Source: Phaseolibacter flectens ATCC 12775
Lineage (GTDB): Bacteria > Pseudomonadota > Gammaproteobacteria > Enterobacterales > Enterobacteriaceae
DNA: 64,000 nucleotides
Reading direction: 5' to 3'
Assembly (NCBI RefSeq): GCF_000518745.1
Contig: NZ_JAEE01000001.1
Span: 183,084-247,083, forward strand
Each line of letters starts with the position of its first letter. The stretch's first letter is position 1. The notes under the pieces are model-generated. The model saw nothing but the letters and a program-made list of their open reading frames with translations. It did not search any database and was not told the DNA's origin. The position numbers and the translations under genes are program-made. Shown piece after piece: positions 20,684 to 30,761 of the stretch.

Positions 20684-21178
20684 TTAATTGAGATAAATAC
20701 TGTGGTGCTGTTCACGGTGTAATAACCATTGCTTACTTTCTATTCCTCCTAAAAACCCCTGTAACTGACCACGCCTTGCAATCACGCGATGGCAAGGTAC
20801 CACGATCGCCAGTGGATTCGCCCCACTGGCGGCTCCGACAGCCCGACATGCGGCGGGTTTACCGATAAGATCCGCAATATCGGCGTAACTGCAGGTCTCA
20901 CCATAAGGGATCTCCTCCAGCGCTTGCCAGACCATCGTTTGGAAAGGCGTTCCCATTGTAACAAGTGGGAGACAAAACTGATGCCGCTCACCACTAAAAT
21001 ACTCGTCCAGTTGCAGCGCGGTCTCTTGTAACACAGGATGAGACTGATCGTGTCGACTCTGATCTAAGCCTTGATGACGGCAAGGATGCTCAACCCATGT
21101 CACTGCCACCAATTTGTGCTGTTTCGCCATTAATATCAATTCCCCCACCGGTGAGGGGATGATTTTGTGCCAATACAT
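20684..21178 (-). CDS. ogt: Methylated-DNA--protein-cysteine methyltransferase
   Basis: Suicide DNA-repair protein that removes O6-alkyl groups from guanine. The 164-residue sequence has the acceptor cysteine C129 in the PCHRV motif, preceded by the arginine-finger segment CRAVGAASGANP, and ends with GGIESKQWLLHRE as in Ogt. The ATG at 21178 has GGGAGG five bases upstream; the frame stays open to 21223 without support. It occupies the place of nadA between pnuC and the tRNA-Lys genes. Confidence 0.92.
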   Translation of the reverse strand: MYWHKIIPSPVGELILMAKQHKLVAVTWVEHPCRHQGLDQSRHDQSHPVLQETALQLDEYFSGERHQFCLPLVTMGTPFQTMVWQALEEIPYGETCSYADIADLIGKPAACRAVGAASGANPLAIVVPCHRVIARRGQLQGFLGGIESKQWLLHREQHHSIYLN

Positions 21179-21223
21179 TGTGCCTCCCGTTGCAACCTTC
21201 AGTAACACGGTAATCCTGCTCAA

Positions 21224-21670
21224 TAAACCTTACTTTAATTGTGGTTTATGGCTTATTATAAAACGACTGAGGTTTAGAGGCAAAACATCCTGTCATTTTT
21301 TGTTCAAAATTGTCGGCTGTAAGACAAAAAATAGCACAAAAAAAGAGATTGGAATAACGGAATTCCACTCAATTTCCCCCCTTTCACTCGGCGAAACATA
21401 ACTCAGTTTATACAATCAAGCAATCGCGTTCGAAAGGGTGTCATCTCGCAGGGTAGCCATCACTTAACCGGACTTCCTAACAGGAGGTAATAAAAGCAGA
21501 GAGGCAGTGTCACTGTGACTCGCAATCACCGTATAGACTGAGTTCAGGGCATAAGCCTATCAAAGAACAGTGTGATGACAGAAAAGGGAGTCAATGAAAG
21601 CCAAATAAAGACCGTAAGGGTAAAAAGACTTAATGGGGAAATCATGCAGACATGAGTCAGGTCGACAATA
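21224..21670. other. ogt-tRNA-Lys intergenic region, no gene seen
   Basis: No coding sequence or RNA could be supported in these roughly 450 bases. nadA would be expected near here by synteny, but no remnant was recognised. Confidence 0.55.
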
Positions 21671-21746
21671 TGGTGGGTCGTGCAGGATTCGAACCTGCGA
21701 CCAATTGATTAAAAGTCAACTGCTCTACCGACTGAGCTAACGACCC
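21671..21746 (-). tRNA. tRNA-Lys (TTT)
   Basis: A 76-base cloverleaf with encoded CCA. The acceptor arm GGGTCGT pairs with ACGACCC and the anticodon loop is CTTTTAA. It is the second of two tandem copies. Confidence 0.97.
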
Positions 21747-21796
21747 ATCATAAAAAACTTAGATACCATAGAAAAACTTTTCTAAAACAACATCGC

Positions 21797-21872
21797 TGGT
21801 GGGTCGTGCAGGATTCGAACCTGCGACCAATTGATTAAAAGTCAACTGCTCTACCGACTGAGCTAACGACCC
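21797..21872 (-). tRNA. tRNA-Lys (TTT)
   Basis: A 76-base gene identical in sequence to the neighbouring copy, 50 bases away, with encoded CCA. The lysine tRNA genes lie upstream of the tol-pal end as in other enterobacteria. Confidence 0.97.
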
Positions 21873-21921
21873 ACGTTTGCTTTTCCACATCACGCAAAAT
21901 ATGTCTTGGTGACGGCGGCTT

Positions 21922-21949
21922 ATATTACTGATTTAAGCCGACAGCGCAA
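21922..21949 (-). promoter_or_regulatory. Predicted promoter of the tRNA-Lys pair
   Basis: On the minus strand TTGCGC, 16 bases, then TAATAT, followed by a GC-rich discriminator (AGCCGCCG) typical of stable-RNA promoters under stringent control. Confidence 0.5.
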
Positions 21950-22026
21950 CCCTTATTTTACCGAATCCTTGCTAGTTGTTTAGCAAATACTCTTATCGTT
22001 CAAATAATAACCCGTTCAACACTGAC

Positions 22027-22845
22027 TTATTTAGGCAACTTGCTCAATAGGTCAGCGGCTTTTTTTGCCTCATTGGTTGCTGGATAGCGAGAAATGACCT
22101 GCTTGAAAATCTCAATCGCCTTATCCAATTTTTTCTGCTCTTGCATGATCATACCAACCTTGAGCAATGCACCCGGCGCTTTAGGTGATTCAGGAAAATT
22201 CTTGACGACGGTCGCAAAGAAATAGGCAGCATTATCATTTTTACGTTTGTTGTAATATAATTGCCCCAGCCAATAATTTGCATTCGGTTGATAGGTCGAG
22301 TCCGGATATTTTTTCACCCACGACTCAAAGGCAGCTATCGCCTCATCGTATTTTCTTTTTCCTAAAATTAAATCGATAGCCGAGTTATACTCAAGATTAG
22401 CCTGCTCACTTTGCACGCCACGTTCCCTTGGTGCAAACGGTTGTTCATTATCCTCTGTAGTCAGCTCGCGATCCGTCGTTGATGTCACTGCTGCTTTATC
22501 TTGTTTATTACTCTCCGCGTTGCTGGTAGTGTCACGGGGCTGCGGTTTGCTGCTTAACGCATCCATTTGCAGTAATATCTGTTTTTGACGATCCACAACC
22601 TGCTGAAGCTGATAACTGTCTTGCTGTATCTGCCCTCGCAAAGCGTCAATGTCACTTTGATTATCAGAAAGCTGCTGCTGTAATTGTTGTAGTAACTGTG
22701 ATTGTGCATTACTGATACGCTCAAGACTGGTGATCCTCTGATCTAGGGTATCACTGTCTGATGCTTGCACATAAGCGGCCATTAAGGCCGCGACAATCAT
22801 CAGTAACCAGAGACTTGACTTTTTTACTCGTAAGTTACCAATCAT
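22027..22845 (-). CDS. cpoB: CpoB (YbgF), Tol-Pal cell division coordinator
   Basis: Periplasmic protein that links the Tol-Pal machine to septal peptidoglycan synthesis by PBP1B. The 272-residue product has a signal peptide (hydrophobic run near 13-26, ending YVQAS), a glutamine-rich coiled coil at about 35-95 that trimerises, a low-complexity linker, and C-terminal TPR repeats from about 150 (YNSAIDLILGKRKYDEAIAAF and following). It is the last gene of the operon, nine bases after pal. Confidence 0.95.
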   Translation of the reverse strand: MIGNLRVKKSSLWLLMIVAALMAAYVQASDSDTLDQRITSLERISNAQSQLLQQLQQQLSDNQSDIDALRGQIQQDSYQLQQVVDRQKQILLQMDALSSKPQPRDTTSNAESNKQDKAAVTSTTDRELTTEDNEQPFAPRERGVQSEQANLEYNSAIDLILGKRKYDEAIAAFESWVKKYPDSTYQPNANYWLGQLYYNKRKNDNAAYFFATVVKNFPESPKAPGALLKVGMIMQEQKKLDKAIEIFKQVISRYPATNEAKKAADLLSKLPK

Positions 22846-22854
22846 AAAATTCTC

Positions 22855-23376
22855 TTAATAAACTAACACAGCACGACGATTTTTAGACCATGCCGCTTCG
22901 TTGTGCCCTAATACTGCTGGCTTTTCTTTTCCATAAGAGACGATCGACATTTGATCTTCCGCCACACCTTTACCTTGGAGGTACATTTTTACTGCATTCG
23001 CGCGACGTTCACCCAGTGAAATATTGTATTCCGGCGTACCCCGTTCGTCAGCATGGCCTTCAATGGTGACTTTATAAGCCGGGTTACTACGAAGGAAATT
23101 AGCATGTTGATCCAGCACTTGAGCAAATTGTGGTAAAATATCATACTTATCAAGACCAAAATAAATAATATTGTTTTCACGAAGCTGCTGCATTTGAAGT
23201 TGAGCCTGTTCGTCAGAACCATTACCATTACCCGAACCAGTCATACCGCTGGTGCTGGCATCATCTTTAAAAGAATCATCTAATTGATCATTCGCATTTT
23301 TATGTGAACTACACGCCACCATCACTAGAATAGGAACAATCAGCATTGTTGTCTTAAGTATTCTATTAAATTGCAT
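22855..23376 (-). CDS. pal: Peptidoglycan-associated lipoprotein Pal
   Basis: Outer-membrane lipoprotein that binds peptidoglycan and TolB. The 173-residue precursor has a lipobox ending MVAC with lipidated C22, a Gly/Ser-rich linker, and an OmpA-like domain with the diaminopimelate-binding segment [20 protein letters not shown]. Length matches E. coli (173). A 14-base palindrome (23393-23406) lies in the short tolB-pal gap. Confidence 0.97.
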   Translation of the reverse strand: MQFNRILKTTMLIVPILVMVACSSHKNANDQLDDSFKDDASTSGMTGSGNGNGSDEQAQLQMQQLRENNIIYFGLDKYDILPQFAQVLDQHANFLRSNPAYKVTIEGHADERGTPEYNISLGERRANAVKMYLQGKGVAEDQMSIVSYGKEKPAVLGHNEAAWSKNRRAVLVY

Positions 23377-23417
23377 TGTAAAACCCTATTATTTTAACAT
23401 GTTAAACTAATTATGCA

Positions 23418-24713
23418 TCACAGGTAGGGTGACCAAGCCGGTGATTTTACCTGTCCATCCGTCGCCGGCAGACGTGCTTTAAACCGTCCATCAGTGGACA
23501 CTAACTGTAAAATAGAACCATAGCCTTGTGTTGAGCTATAAATTACCATTGTACCATTCGGCGCCATACTTGGCGTTTCATCTAGATAAGAGTTAGTCAG
23601 AATTTGAACTGCTCCAGACTCCAGATCTTGTCGGGCAATGTGTTGCGAGCCATTAGCTGAGCTCACCATCACCATCGATTTACCATCAGCAGCGACATCA
23701 GGATCTTGATTTTGCGCACCTTCCCAAGTCAGGCGCTGCGTTGCTCCATTATTAATATCAATCTTAAATATTTGAGGCCGTCCTGCTTGATCTGAAGTAT
23801 AAGCAAGCGTTTGATTATCGGGGAACCATGTGGGTTCAGTATTATTATAGCGACCATTTGTGAGCTGTCGAATGGCGCCAGAAGAAAGATCCATCACATA
23901 TAAATTCAAACTGCCTGATTTAGATAGCGCAAAGGCAAGCTTACTGCCATCAGGAGAAAAAGCTGGCGCACCATTATGGCGGGGGAACGAGGCGATTTGG
24001 CGAGTCTCACCATTGGACAGTGTCTGTACCACCAAAGCAGAGCGGCCACTTTCAAAGGTCACGTAGGCTAATTTACTGCCATCAGGTGACCAAGCTGGGG
24101 ACATCAGCGGTTCGGGTGAGCGATGGACTAAAAATTTATTGTAGCCATCATAATCAGAAACCTGCAATTCATACGGGTATTGCCCCCCATTTTTCTGCAC
24201 GATATAAGCAATCCGTGTCCTAAATGCCCCTTTGATCCCCGTTAATTTCTGAAATACTTCATCACTGGCAGAATGCACCGCATAACGAAACCACTGTTTG
24301 GTGACCTTAAATGAATTCTGAGCCAAAATCGTGCCGGGCGAACCCGCTGTATCGACCAATTGATAGCTGATTTGGTAACTGCCATCCGGTGTCGATTGAA
24401 CTTGCCCAGTGACTACGGCATCAATGCCTAACGCAGTCCAAGCAGCAGGATGCACCTGCTGTGCATTGGCTGGCTGTTCTGGTAATCGAGAATTGTCGAG
24501 TGGATTGAATTTGCCACTGTTCCGTAAATCTGCGGCCACAATGGCGCCAGCGTCGTCCGGTGCACTGCCACTGCCAGACCATTGGAACGGAATCACACCA
24601 ATCGGACGGGCGCTATTAATTCCTTGAGTTATCTCAATTCTGACTTCTGCTTGAGTCAACGCAGCCCATAGAAAAATAAAAAATCCCAGTGAAATACGAA
24701 AGGCTTGTTTCAT
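23418..24713 (-). CDS. tolB: Tol-Pal system protein TolB
   Basis: Periplasmic beta-propeller that shuttles between TolA and Pal. The 431-residue precursor starts MKQAFRIS (ATG at 24713, GGGAGAG upstream; ten residues after an earlier in-frame start) and has a signal peptide ending near TQAEVRIE. After an N-terminal alpha/beta domain, repeated [13 protein letters not shown]-like blades run from about 200 to the end. Length matches E. coli (430). Confidence 0.96.
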   Translation of the reverse strand: MKQAFRISLGFFIFLWAALTQAEVRIEITQGINSARPIGVIPFQWSGSGSAPDDAGAIVAADLRNSGKFNPLDNSRLPEQPANAQQVHPAAWTALGIDAVVTGQVQSTPDGSYQISYQLVDTAGSPGTILAQNSFKVTKQWFRYAVHSASDEVFQKLTGIKGAFRTRIAYIVQKNGGQYPYELQVSDYDGYNKFLVHRSPEPLMSPAWSPDGSKLAYVTFESGRSALVVQTLSNGETRQIASFPRHNGAPAFSPDGSKLAFALSKSGSLNLYVMDLSSGAIRQLTNGRYNNTEPTWFPDNQTLAYTSDQAGRPQIFKIDINNGATQRLTWEGAQNQDPDVAADGKSMVMVSSANGSQHIARQDLESGAVQILTNSYLDETPSMAPNGTMVIYSSTQGYGSILQLVSTDGRFKARLPATDGQVKSPAWSPYL

Positions 24714-24793
24714 TTGCTCTCCCTTATCAGAACCTCGGTTCAAGATAAATGGTCATATTAAATAACATTATCACTTAATAGTCATATTTGTAA

Positions 24794-26215
24794 CTATTGT
24801 GGTTTAAACTCAAGCGTCGCATCTTTAACCGCTGCCCAGACTTGCTGGCTTGGCGGTTTCGGTAAGTGGGCTAAGTTAGCTGCGGTGATGGCAGCTTGGC
24901 ATAACATTTGATCCCCACCCGTTGCTAATGCAGAAAGTAATAAACCATCCTGTGCAAGTTTGATCCGAATGTGGCATTCCTTACCCTTAAAATTATCTGC
25001 ATCATAAAATTTACTTTGGATAGCACTTTGCACTTGGCCAATATAACTGTCAATAGCTGCCCCAGATGCACCTGATTTGTTATTATCCCCCTGACCTGAA
25101 GGGGCTGACATTTTGCCCTGCGCAGGATTATCAGCGGTGAGTCCTCCTAGGATATCATCCAGTTCGCTATTCTCTTTTGCTTTGGCCGCACGTTCCGCTT
25201 TTTTTGCTGCCTTGGTCTCAGCTGCGGCTTTCGCTTCCGCGGCTTTTTTTGCTACCTTGGCTTGGGCTGCCGCTTTCGCTTCGGCTGCTTGTTGTGCGGC
25301 TTTGGCTTCGGCTGCCGCTTTCGCTTCGGCTGCTTTTTGTGCCGCTTTGCCTTGGGCTGCCGCTTTCACTTCGGCTGCTTTTTGTGCCGCTTTGGCTTCG
25401 GCTGCCGCTTTCACTTCGGCTGCTTTTTGTGCCGCTTTGGCTTGGGCTGCCGCTTTCGCTTCGGCTGCTTTTTGTGCCGCTTTGCCTTGGGCTGCCGCTT
25501 TCACTTCGGCTGCTTTTTGTGCCGCTTTGGCTTCGGCTGCCGCTTTCACTTCGGCTGCTTTTTGTGCCGCTTTGGCTTGGGCTGCCGCTTTCGCTTCGGC
25601 TGCTTTTTGTGCCGCTTTGGCTTCGGCTGCCGCTTTCGCTTCGGCTGCTTTTTGTGCCGCTTGGGCTTCGGCCGCCGCTTTCGCTTCTGCTGCCTGTTGT
25701 GCCGCTTTGGCTTCGGCTGCCGCTTTCGCTTCTACTGCCTGTTGTGCCGCTTTGGCTTTGGCTTCGGCTGCCGCTTTCGCTTCTGCTGCTTGTTGCGCGG
25801 CCTTGGCGTCTTCTGCCGCTTTCGCTTCTGCTGCTTGTTGCGCGGCCTTGGCGTCGGCTACCGCTTTCGCATCTGCTGCTTGTTGCGCGGCCTTGGCGTC
25901 GGCTACCGCTTTCGCATCTGCTGCTTGTTGCGCGGCCTTGGCGTCGGCGACCGCTTTCGCATCTGCTGCTTGTTGCGCGGCCTTGGCGTCTTCGGCTTGC
26001 TTCACCTGAGTGCTGTGCTTCTGTTGCTGATATTGGTTAACCACCGCACCAGGATCGACCATGACAGCAGCAATATCACTCCCCCCACCAGAGGGGGTTT
26101 CTGGTTCTTGCCGGAAAGCACTTAATATCAAAATAGCAAAAAAGACAATATGCAGCGCAACAGAGAGATAAATCGCTCTTTTTAACTTATTATTCTGTTC
26201 TTTTACACTTGGCAC
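24794..26215 (-). CDS. tolA: Cell envelope protein TolA with expanded alanine-rich repeat
   Basis: TolA bridges the inner membrane complex TolQR to TolB and Pal. The 473-residue protein starts with GTG (as expected for tolA), has one transmembrane helix near 15-35, and a long helical domain II of Ala/Lys/Glu repeats from about 70 to 350. The C-terminal domain III ends in CHIRIKLAQDG and ALEFKP-like sequence. E. coli TolA is about 421, so the extra length lies in domain II, which is built of 15-residue units. Spacing to tolR is 21 bases. Confidence 0.95.
   Translation of the reverse strand: MPSVKEQNNKLKRAIYLSVALHIVFFAILILSAFRQEPETPSGGGSDIAAVMVDPGAVVNQYQQQKHSTQVKQAEDAKAAQQAADAKAVADAKAAQQAADAKAVADAKAAQQAADAKAVADAKAAQQAAEAKAAEDAKAAQQAAEAKAAAEAKAKAAQQAVEAKAAAEAKAAQQAAEAKAAAEAQAAQKAAEAKAAAEAKAAQKAAEAKAAAQAKAAQKAAEVKAAAEAKAAQKAAEVKAAAQGKAAQKAAEAKAAAQAKAAQKAAEVKAAAEAKAAQKAAEVKAAAQGKAAQKAAEAKAAAEAKAAQQAAEAKAAAQAKVAKKAAEAKAAAETKAAKKAERAAKAKENSELDDILGGLTADNPAQGKMSAPSGQGDNNKSGASGAAIDSYIGQVQSAIQSKFYDADNFKGKECHIRIKLAQDGLLLSALATGGDQMLCQAAITAANLAHLPKPPSQQVWAAVKDATLEFKPQ
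25200..26005. repeat. 45-bp tandem repeats inside tolA
   Basis: About 800 bases of near-identical 45-bp units encode 15-residue segments such as AKAAQKAAEVKAAAE. At the 5' end of the gene the unit is DAKAAQQAADAKAVA, present three times in nearly perfect form. In the middle a block of three units (135 bp) is itself duplicated in tandem. Confidence 0.9.
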
Positions 26216-26236
26216 TCGCTGTCCCCACCATGTTTA

Positions 26237-26665
26237 TTAAATGGGTTTGGTCATCAAGCCTACGGATTTAACACCGGCCTGATGAAGCAAATTAAGGGCT
26301 TTAATAATTTCTTCATAAGGCACCTCTTTCGTTCCCCCAATTAAAAATACCGCCTTAGGATCGTCGACAAGACGTTGTTTAGCCTCACTGATAATCTGCT
26401 CTGGGGGAAGCTGTGTCCTACGATCCTGCCCTGATACAATGTTATATTGCCCCACACCAGCCACTTCAACAATCAAAGGAGGACTCTCTGCACCACCGAC
26501 TGTTTTTGAGTCAGTCGCCTCTGGCAAATCCACTTGAACACTTTGAGTAATTATCGGTGCCGTTGCCATAAATATCAGTAAAAGCACCAATAAAACATCC
26601 AATAGCGGGACAATATTGATTTCGGTCTTTAATTCTCGTCGACCACGAGCGCGTATTCTGGCCAT
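26237..26665 (-). CDS. tolR: Tol-Pal proton channel subunit TolR
   Basis: An ExbD/TolR-type protein of 142 residues with an N-terminal transmembrane helix containing the proton-path aspartate in VPLLDVLLVLLLIF, and a periplasmic domain ending HQAGVKSVGLMTKPI. Together with TolQ it converts the proton motive force into motion of TolA. It begins 14 bases after tolQ. Confidence 0.97.
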   Translation of the reverse strand: MARIRARGRRELKTEINIVPLLDVLLVLLLIFMATAPIITQSVQVDLPEATDSKTVGGAESPPLIVEVAGVGQYNIVSGQDRRTQLPPEQIISEAKQRLVDDPKAVFLIGGTKEVPYEEIIKALNLLHQAGVKSVGLMTKPI

Positions 26666-26679
26666 AGCTCATCCTCTGC

Positions 26680-27366
26680 TTATTTATTAGCTTCGCTACT
26701 AAACACCTGACGATGCAGGATAGCAGTAAATTCCTCAGCAAAATTATCATAGCCCTGCTCTAATTTGTTCACTCGCTGATTTAAGCGGTTATAAGCCATT
26801 ACAGCCGGGATTGCCGCAAATAACCCAATGGCTGTAGCAACCAAAGCCTCAGCAATACCTGGGGCAACCATTTGTAACGTTGCCTGTTTAACCGCGCCAA
26901 GTGCGATGAACGCATGCATGATCCCCCATACCGTCCCGAACAATCCGATATACGGGCTGATTGAACCGACGGTGCCTAAAAAAGGGATATGATTTTCTAA
27001 TGCTTCAAGTTCCCGATTAATCGCAATGCGCATACTGCGAGTTGCCCCTTCAATTAAAGAGTTCGGTGCATGCCCATTGGCACGATGCAATCTAGCAAAT
27101 TCTTTGAAACCTGAGTAAAAAATCTGCTCAGTTCCCGTCAGTTCATCACGATGAAGCTGACTCTCTTGATATAAGCGTGTGAGATCAATGCCCGACCAAA
27201 ATTTATCCTCAAAGGTTACGGCTTCCTTGGCTGCCGCATTGAGAATGCGCGTACGTTGAATAATAATTGCCCAAGAAACAATTGAAAAACCAATCAAAAT
27301 TAACATGATAAGTTGAACTAAAAGACTGGCTTTTAGGAACAAATCAAGAATATTCATGTCAGTCAC
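26680..27366 (-). CDS. tolQ: Tol-Pal proton channel subunit TolQ
   Basis: An ExbB/TolQ/MotA-family inner-membrane protein of 228 residues with three transmembrane helices (near 15-38, 135-160 and 170-195). Conserved segments are [20 protein letters not shown] and [19 protein letters not shown]. The start codon is GTG, overlapping the ybgC stop (GTGA), so translation is coupled to ybgC. Confidence 0.97.
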   Translation of the reverse strand: MTDMNILDLFLKASLLVQLIMLILIGFSIVSWAIIIQRTRILNAAAKEAVTFEDKFWSGIDLTRLYQESQLHRDELTGTEQIFYSGFKEFARLHRANGHAPNSLIEGATRSMRIAINRELEALENHIPFLGTVGSISPYIGLFGTVWGIMHAFIALGAVKQATLQMVAPGIAEALVATAIGLFAAIPAVMAYNRLNQRVNKLEQGYDNFAEEFTAILHRQVFSSEANK

Positions 27367-27758
27367 TGCTTAAACTCCGTTACAATGGATGGCGGAAGCG
27401 CCACTGGCCTCATCAACTCTGTATTAACGCAGACAACTAAAACTTCAGCTTCATTAATCACCTCCCTCTGTTCATTAGTGATTTTCTGATGAAAAGTCAG
27501 GCTGGCATTAGATATTTTTGTCACTTTACTGGTGATTTCCAGCAACTCATCAAGTCTTGCTGCCAATTTGTAATCCAGCGTCATGCGCCGAACAACAAAT
27601 CCAATCTGCTGTTGTAGAAGATGGCGTTGAGTAAAATTACGCGAACGTAACATTTCGGTTCTAGCTCGCTCATAATAGGCGACATAGCTTGCATGATAGA
27701 CAACCCCTCCTGCATCGGTATCCTCATAATACACTCTCACAGGCCAACGAAATTCCAT
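27363..27758 (-). CDS. ybgC: Acyl-CoA thioesterase YbgC
   Basis: A 131-residue hot-dog-fold thioesterase, first gene of the tol-pal operon. The active-site segment [15 protein letters not shown] carries the catalytic aspartate (D15) and a conserved histidine (H22). Family members act on acyl-CoA or acyl-ACP and associate with phospholipid synthesis enzymes; the physiological substrate is uncertain. Confidence 0.95.
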   Translation of the reverse strand: MEFRWPVRVYYEDTDAGGVVYHASYVAYYERARTEMLRSRNFTQRHLLQQQIGFVVRRMTLDYKLAARLDELLEITSKVTKISNASLTFHQKITNEQREVINEAEVLVVCVNTELMRPVALPPSIVTEFKQ

Positions 27759-28657
27759 GTCACTCTCCGATGATTTAATTGACTTCTTATAGGAACACTA
27801 TACGCAAGTGGATCACAGTTTGGAATGGGCCTCACTTGAGTTCAAAAAATAATTTATTATTCAATATCCAAGATAACCAGTGCCATGAAGATCGAAAGCA
27901 GAATACGCGAGGGACAATCGGCGCGAAGTCAGCAGCGATCATCGTGTAGCACCCGGCTTTCCAGTCATTATATTCGATTACTTATCGATACTGGATAAGA
28001 ATACTCTGCGCCTACTGGTTTTAAACACAGGTGAGGATCCTGCTGCTCCTTTTATCTGAACTATTTTAACGATTATTCAATATTATTTATTAAAATTTTG
28101 TAAACGTGCGTATTTTATTGATAAATATTTCACTCGCCATGGCCTTATCACAGTGCAACCCTTTCCCATGCTCGCTTATCCGCAATTGACTTTATTTGCC
28201 TTATCACGCATTGATACATCCTGAGATGGCAGCGAGTTTAAAACTCGAAGCGCCTTGACAGTGTGTCATCATTTCTGGGGTTCTTTGGCAAAATTATGTT
28301 ATTTACGCAACTGCCCGCCATTCACTTGATTTAGTTGAGTTGAAGACAACCTAGTGATCTTCAAAGTCCAAAAGCACGGAAATATAAGGGATACTGTGAG
28401 CTGTGAGATGTGAGCAACAAAAGACTCTAAAACTAAACTGATATCAAGGTAATTAAGATAGGAAGGAACCGTGATGGATGCAAACTGTCCTAGGATTAAG
28501 ATCAACTATAGCCGCACTCTGTCTGACAGAACAGCAGAATTCTTTTGAGATTTAAATGCATCGAACGCTCGTGACATCTAAACCGTTCATAAAATAATAA
28601 ATGTTAATATGGCTGGTTTCAAGCTGGTAAGGGCTACGTTAAACGCAGCCCTTCATT
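27759..28657. other. Gene-poor gap between ybgC and sucD
   Basis: About 900 AT-rich bases without a clear gene. cydAB and its small partner genes normally lie upstream of ybgC in this order and are absent. A short minus-strand frame at 28299-28364 resembles a double-glycine leader peptide, and the sucD terminator-like hairpin lies at 28629-28653. Confidence 0.65.
28629..28653 (-). terminator. Hairpin after sucD
   Basis: An 11-bp stem with one mismatch (AAGGGCT and AGCCCTT ends) and a 3-base loop directly follows the sucD stop codon. No T-run follows on the minus strand. Confidence 0.5.
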
Positions 28658-29530
28658 TTATCTTGGTAAGACCGATTTTACAGCTTGACCAATTTCTGAC
28701 AACGTTTTGACCGTTGTAACACCTGCGGCCTGTAAGGCGGCAAATTTCTCATCTGCGGTACCTTTACCACCAGCAATAATTGCGCCTGCATGCCCCATAC
28801 GCTTACCTTTCGGCGCCGTCACTCCAGCGATGTAGCTGACTACAGGCTTAGTCACCGATTGTTTGATAAATTCAGCCGCTTCTTCTTCGGCACTGCCGCC
28901 TATTTCGCCAATCATGACAATGACGTCAGTTTGCGGATCGGCTTGAAAAAGTTTAAGGATATCAATGAAGCTTGAACCTGGAATGGGATCGCCACCAATA
29001 CCCACACAGGTAGATTGCCCGTAACCAATATCCGTGGTTTGTTTAACGGCTTCGTAGGTTAAGGTTCCAGAACGCGAAACAATGCCAACGCATCCTGGTT
29101 GATGGATCTGTCCCGGCATGATGCCAATTTTGCATTCTCCTGGGGTGATCACTCCAGGGCAATTTGGACCGATCATCACGACGCCAGTTTGTTGCAATTT
29201 AGTTTTGATTACCAGCATATCCAAGGTGGGAATACCTTCGGTGATGGTAATGATCAACCTAATTCCGGCATCAATGGCTTCAAGGATACTGTCCTTGCAG
29301 TAAGGTGCGGGGACATAAATCACTGAAGCGGTAGCACCTGTCTGTTGTACAGCCTCACTCACCGTGTTAAAAACAGGCAGACCTAAGTGGGTTTTACCAC
29401 CTTTACCAGGCGTCACCCCCCCCACTAATTGAGTCCCATAAGCCAATGCCTGTTCGGAGTGAAAGGTGCCTTGTCCGCCGGTAAAGCCCTGACAAATGAC
29501 TTTGGTGTTTTTATCAATCAGGATCGCCAT
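28658..29530 (-). CDS. sucD: Succinyl-CoA synthetase alpha subunit
   Basis: The alpha subunit binds CoA and carries the phospho-histidine, H247 in [13 protein letters not shown], in the step making succinate and ATP from succinyl-CoA. The 290-residue product has the CoA-binding [14 protein letters not shown] near 16-29 and [10 protein letters not shown] near 122. It starts one base after sucC ends, and is the last gene of sdhCDAB-sucABCD. Confidence 0.97.
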   Translation of the reverse strand: MAILIDKNTKVICQGFTGGQGTFHSEQALAYGTQLVGGVTPGKGGKTHLGLPVFNTVSEAVQQTGATASVIYVPAPYCKDSILEAIDAGIRLIITITEGIPTLDMLVIKTKLQQTGVVMIGPNCPGVITPGECKIGIMPGQIHQPGCVGIVSRSGTLTYEAVKQTTDIGYGQSTCVGIGGDPIPGSSFIDILKLFQADPQTDVIVMIGEIGGSAEEEAAEFIKQSVTKPVVSYIAGVTAPKGKRMGHAGAIIAGGKGTADEKFAALQAAGVTTVKTLSEIGQAVKSVLPR

Positions 29531-29531
29531 T

Positions 29532-30698
29532 TTATTTTCCCTCCGCTGCGACTACCACTTGTTGTGCTGCATCAGCCAGACTGGCGGCCGCAATAATATT
29601 GAGCCCACTTTCCGCCAATTTTTTGGCGCCGGACTCCGCATTATTTCCCTCTAAACGGACCACAACCGGAATACTCACCCCAACCTCAGCCACTGCACCA
29701 ATGATGCCTTCCGCGATCAAATCACAGCGGACGATCCCACCAAAGATATTGACCAGCACAGCTTTAACAGCATGATCGGACAAAATAATTTTAAAAGCTT
29801 CTGTTACTCGCTGTTTCGTTGCACCGCCACCCACATCCAAAAAGTTCGCGGGTTGACCACCATGGTGTTTAATCATATCCATGGTGCCCATAGCAAGACC
29901 AGCACCGTTAACCATACAGCCAATGTTGCCTTCTAATGCAACGTAATTCAGCTCCCAGCTTGCGGCTTCAGCTTCACGGGGATCATCTTGACTTTGATCC
30001 TGCATTGCTTTCAATTCGGGCTGACGATAAAGTGCGTTACTGTCCACCCCCAATTTGGCATCAAGACAAATTAATTCGCCAGCGTCCGTCACCACCAACG
30101 GATTAATTTCAATCATGGCCAAGTCACGTTCAAGAAAAAGTGTCGCCAATCCCATAAATAGTTCAGCGAACTGTGCAATTTGCTTCCCCTGCAAGCCCAA
30201 TTTAAATGCCAATTCCCTTCCTTGATAGGGGACCGGACCAGTGAAGGGATCGAGGGTCACCTTATGGATCAAGTGGGGTGTTTTGGCTGCCACATTTTCT
30301 ATTTCAACGCCCCCTTCTGTCGATGCCATAAAGACAATACGACGACTGGCGCGATCAACCACGGCACCGAGATAGAGCTCTTTGTTTATCTCGGTTGCCG
30401 CTTCAACTAAGACTTGATTGACGGGTTGCCCCTGCACGTCAGTCTGATAAGTGACTAACCGCTTACCTAGCCAATGTTGTGTGAATTCACGAATATCTTG
30501 CTCAGAGGTCAGCACTTTTACTCCGCCCGCCTTTCCGCGTCCTCCAGCATGGACCTGACATTTGACCACCCAAGGCCCTTTCCCTATTTTTTGGGCGGCT
30601 TCCACTGCACTCTCAGCGGAACTGCAAGGGTAACCGATTGGGACGGGTAATGCGTATTTAGCCAGTAACTGTTTAGCCTGATATTCGTGTAGATTCAT
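29532..30698 (-). CDS. sucC: Succinyl-CoA synthetase beta subunit (ADP-forming)
   Basis: The beta subunit supplies the ATP-grasp nucleotide site. The 388 residues equal the E. coli length. Motifs include [12 protein letters not shown] at the start, [12 protein letters not shown] near 52, the EINPLVV metal site near 197 and [15 protein letters not shown] near 317. It pairs with sucD in the TCA cycle. Confidence 0.97.
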   Translation of the reverse strand: MNLHEYQAKQLLAKYALPVPIGYPCSSAESAVEAAQKIGKGPWVVKCQVHAGGRGKAGGVKVLTSEQDIREFTQHWLGKRLVTYQTDVQGQPVNQVLVEAATEINKELYLGAVVDRASRRIVFMASTEGGVEIENVAAKTPHLIHKVTLDPFTGPVPYQGRELAFKLGLQGKQIAQFAELFMGLATLFLERDLAMIEINPLVVTDAGELICLDAKLGVDSNALYRQPELKAMQDQSQDDPREAEAASWELNYVALEGNIGCMVNGAGLAMGTMDMIKHHGGQPANFLDVGGGATKQRVTEAFKIILSDHAVKAVLVNIFGGIVRCDLIAEGIIGAVAEVGVSIPVVVRLEGNNAESGAKKLAESGLNIIAAASLADAAQQVVVAAEGK

Positions 30699-30761
30699 GT
30701 TTTGCTGTCCATTCTATTCATCAATGAAAACAGGCGTGATAAACACGCCTGAAGGATAAGA

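Noticed and set aside
25200-26005. Possible CRISPR array
   Set aside because: The regular direct repeats have no unique spacers and are in frame within tolA.
25113-26125. Three long plus-strand frames of Ala/Leu/Cys/Phe-rich repeats
   Set aside because: They are shadows of the tolA tandem repeats on the other strand; low complexity and no start signals.
27759-28657. cydAB pseudogene fragments
   Set aside because: No stretch with recognisable CydA or CydB motifs could be found by reading all frames.
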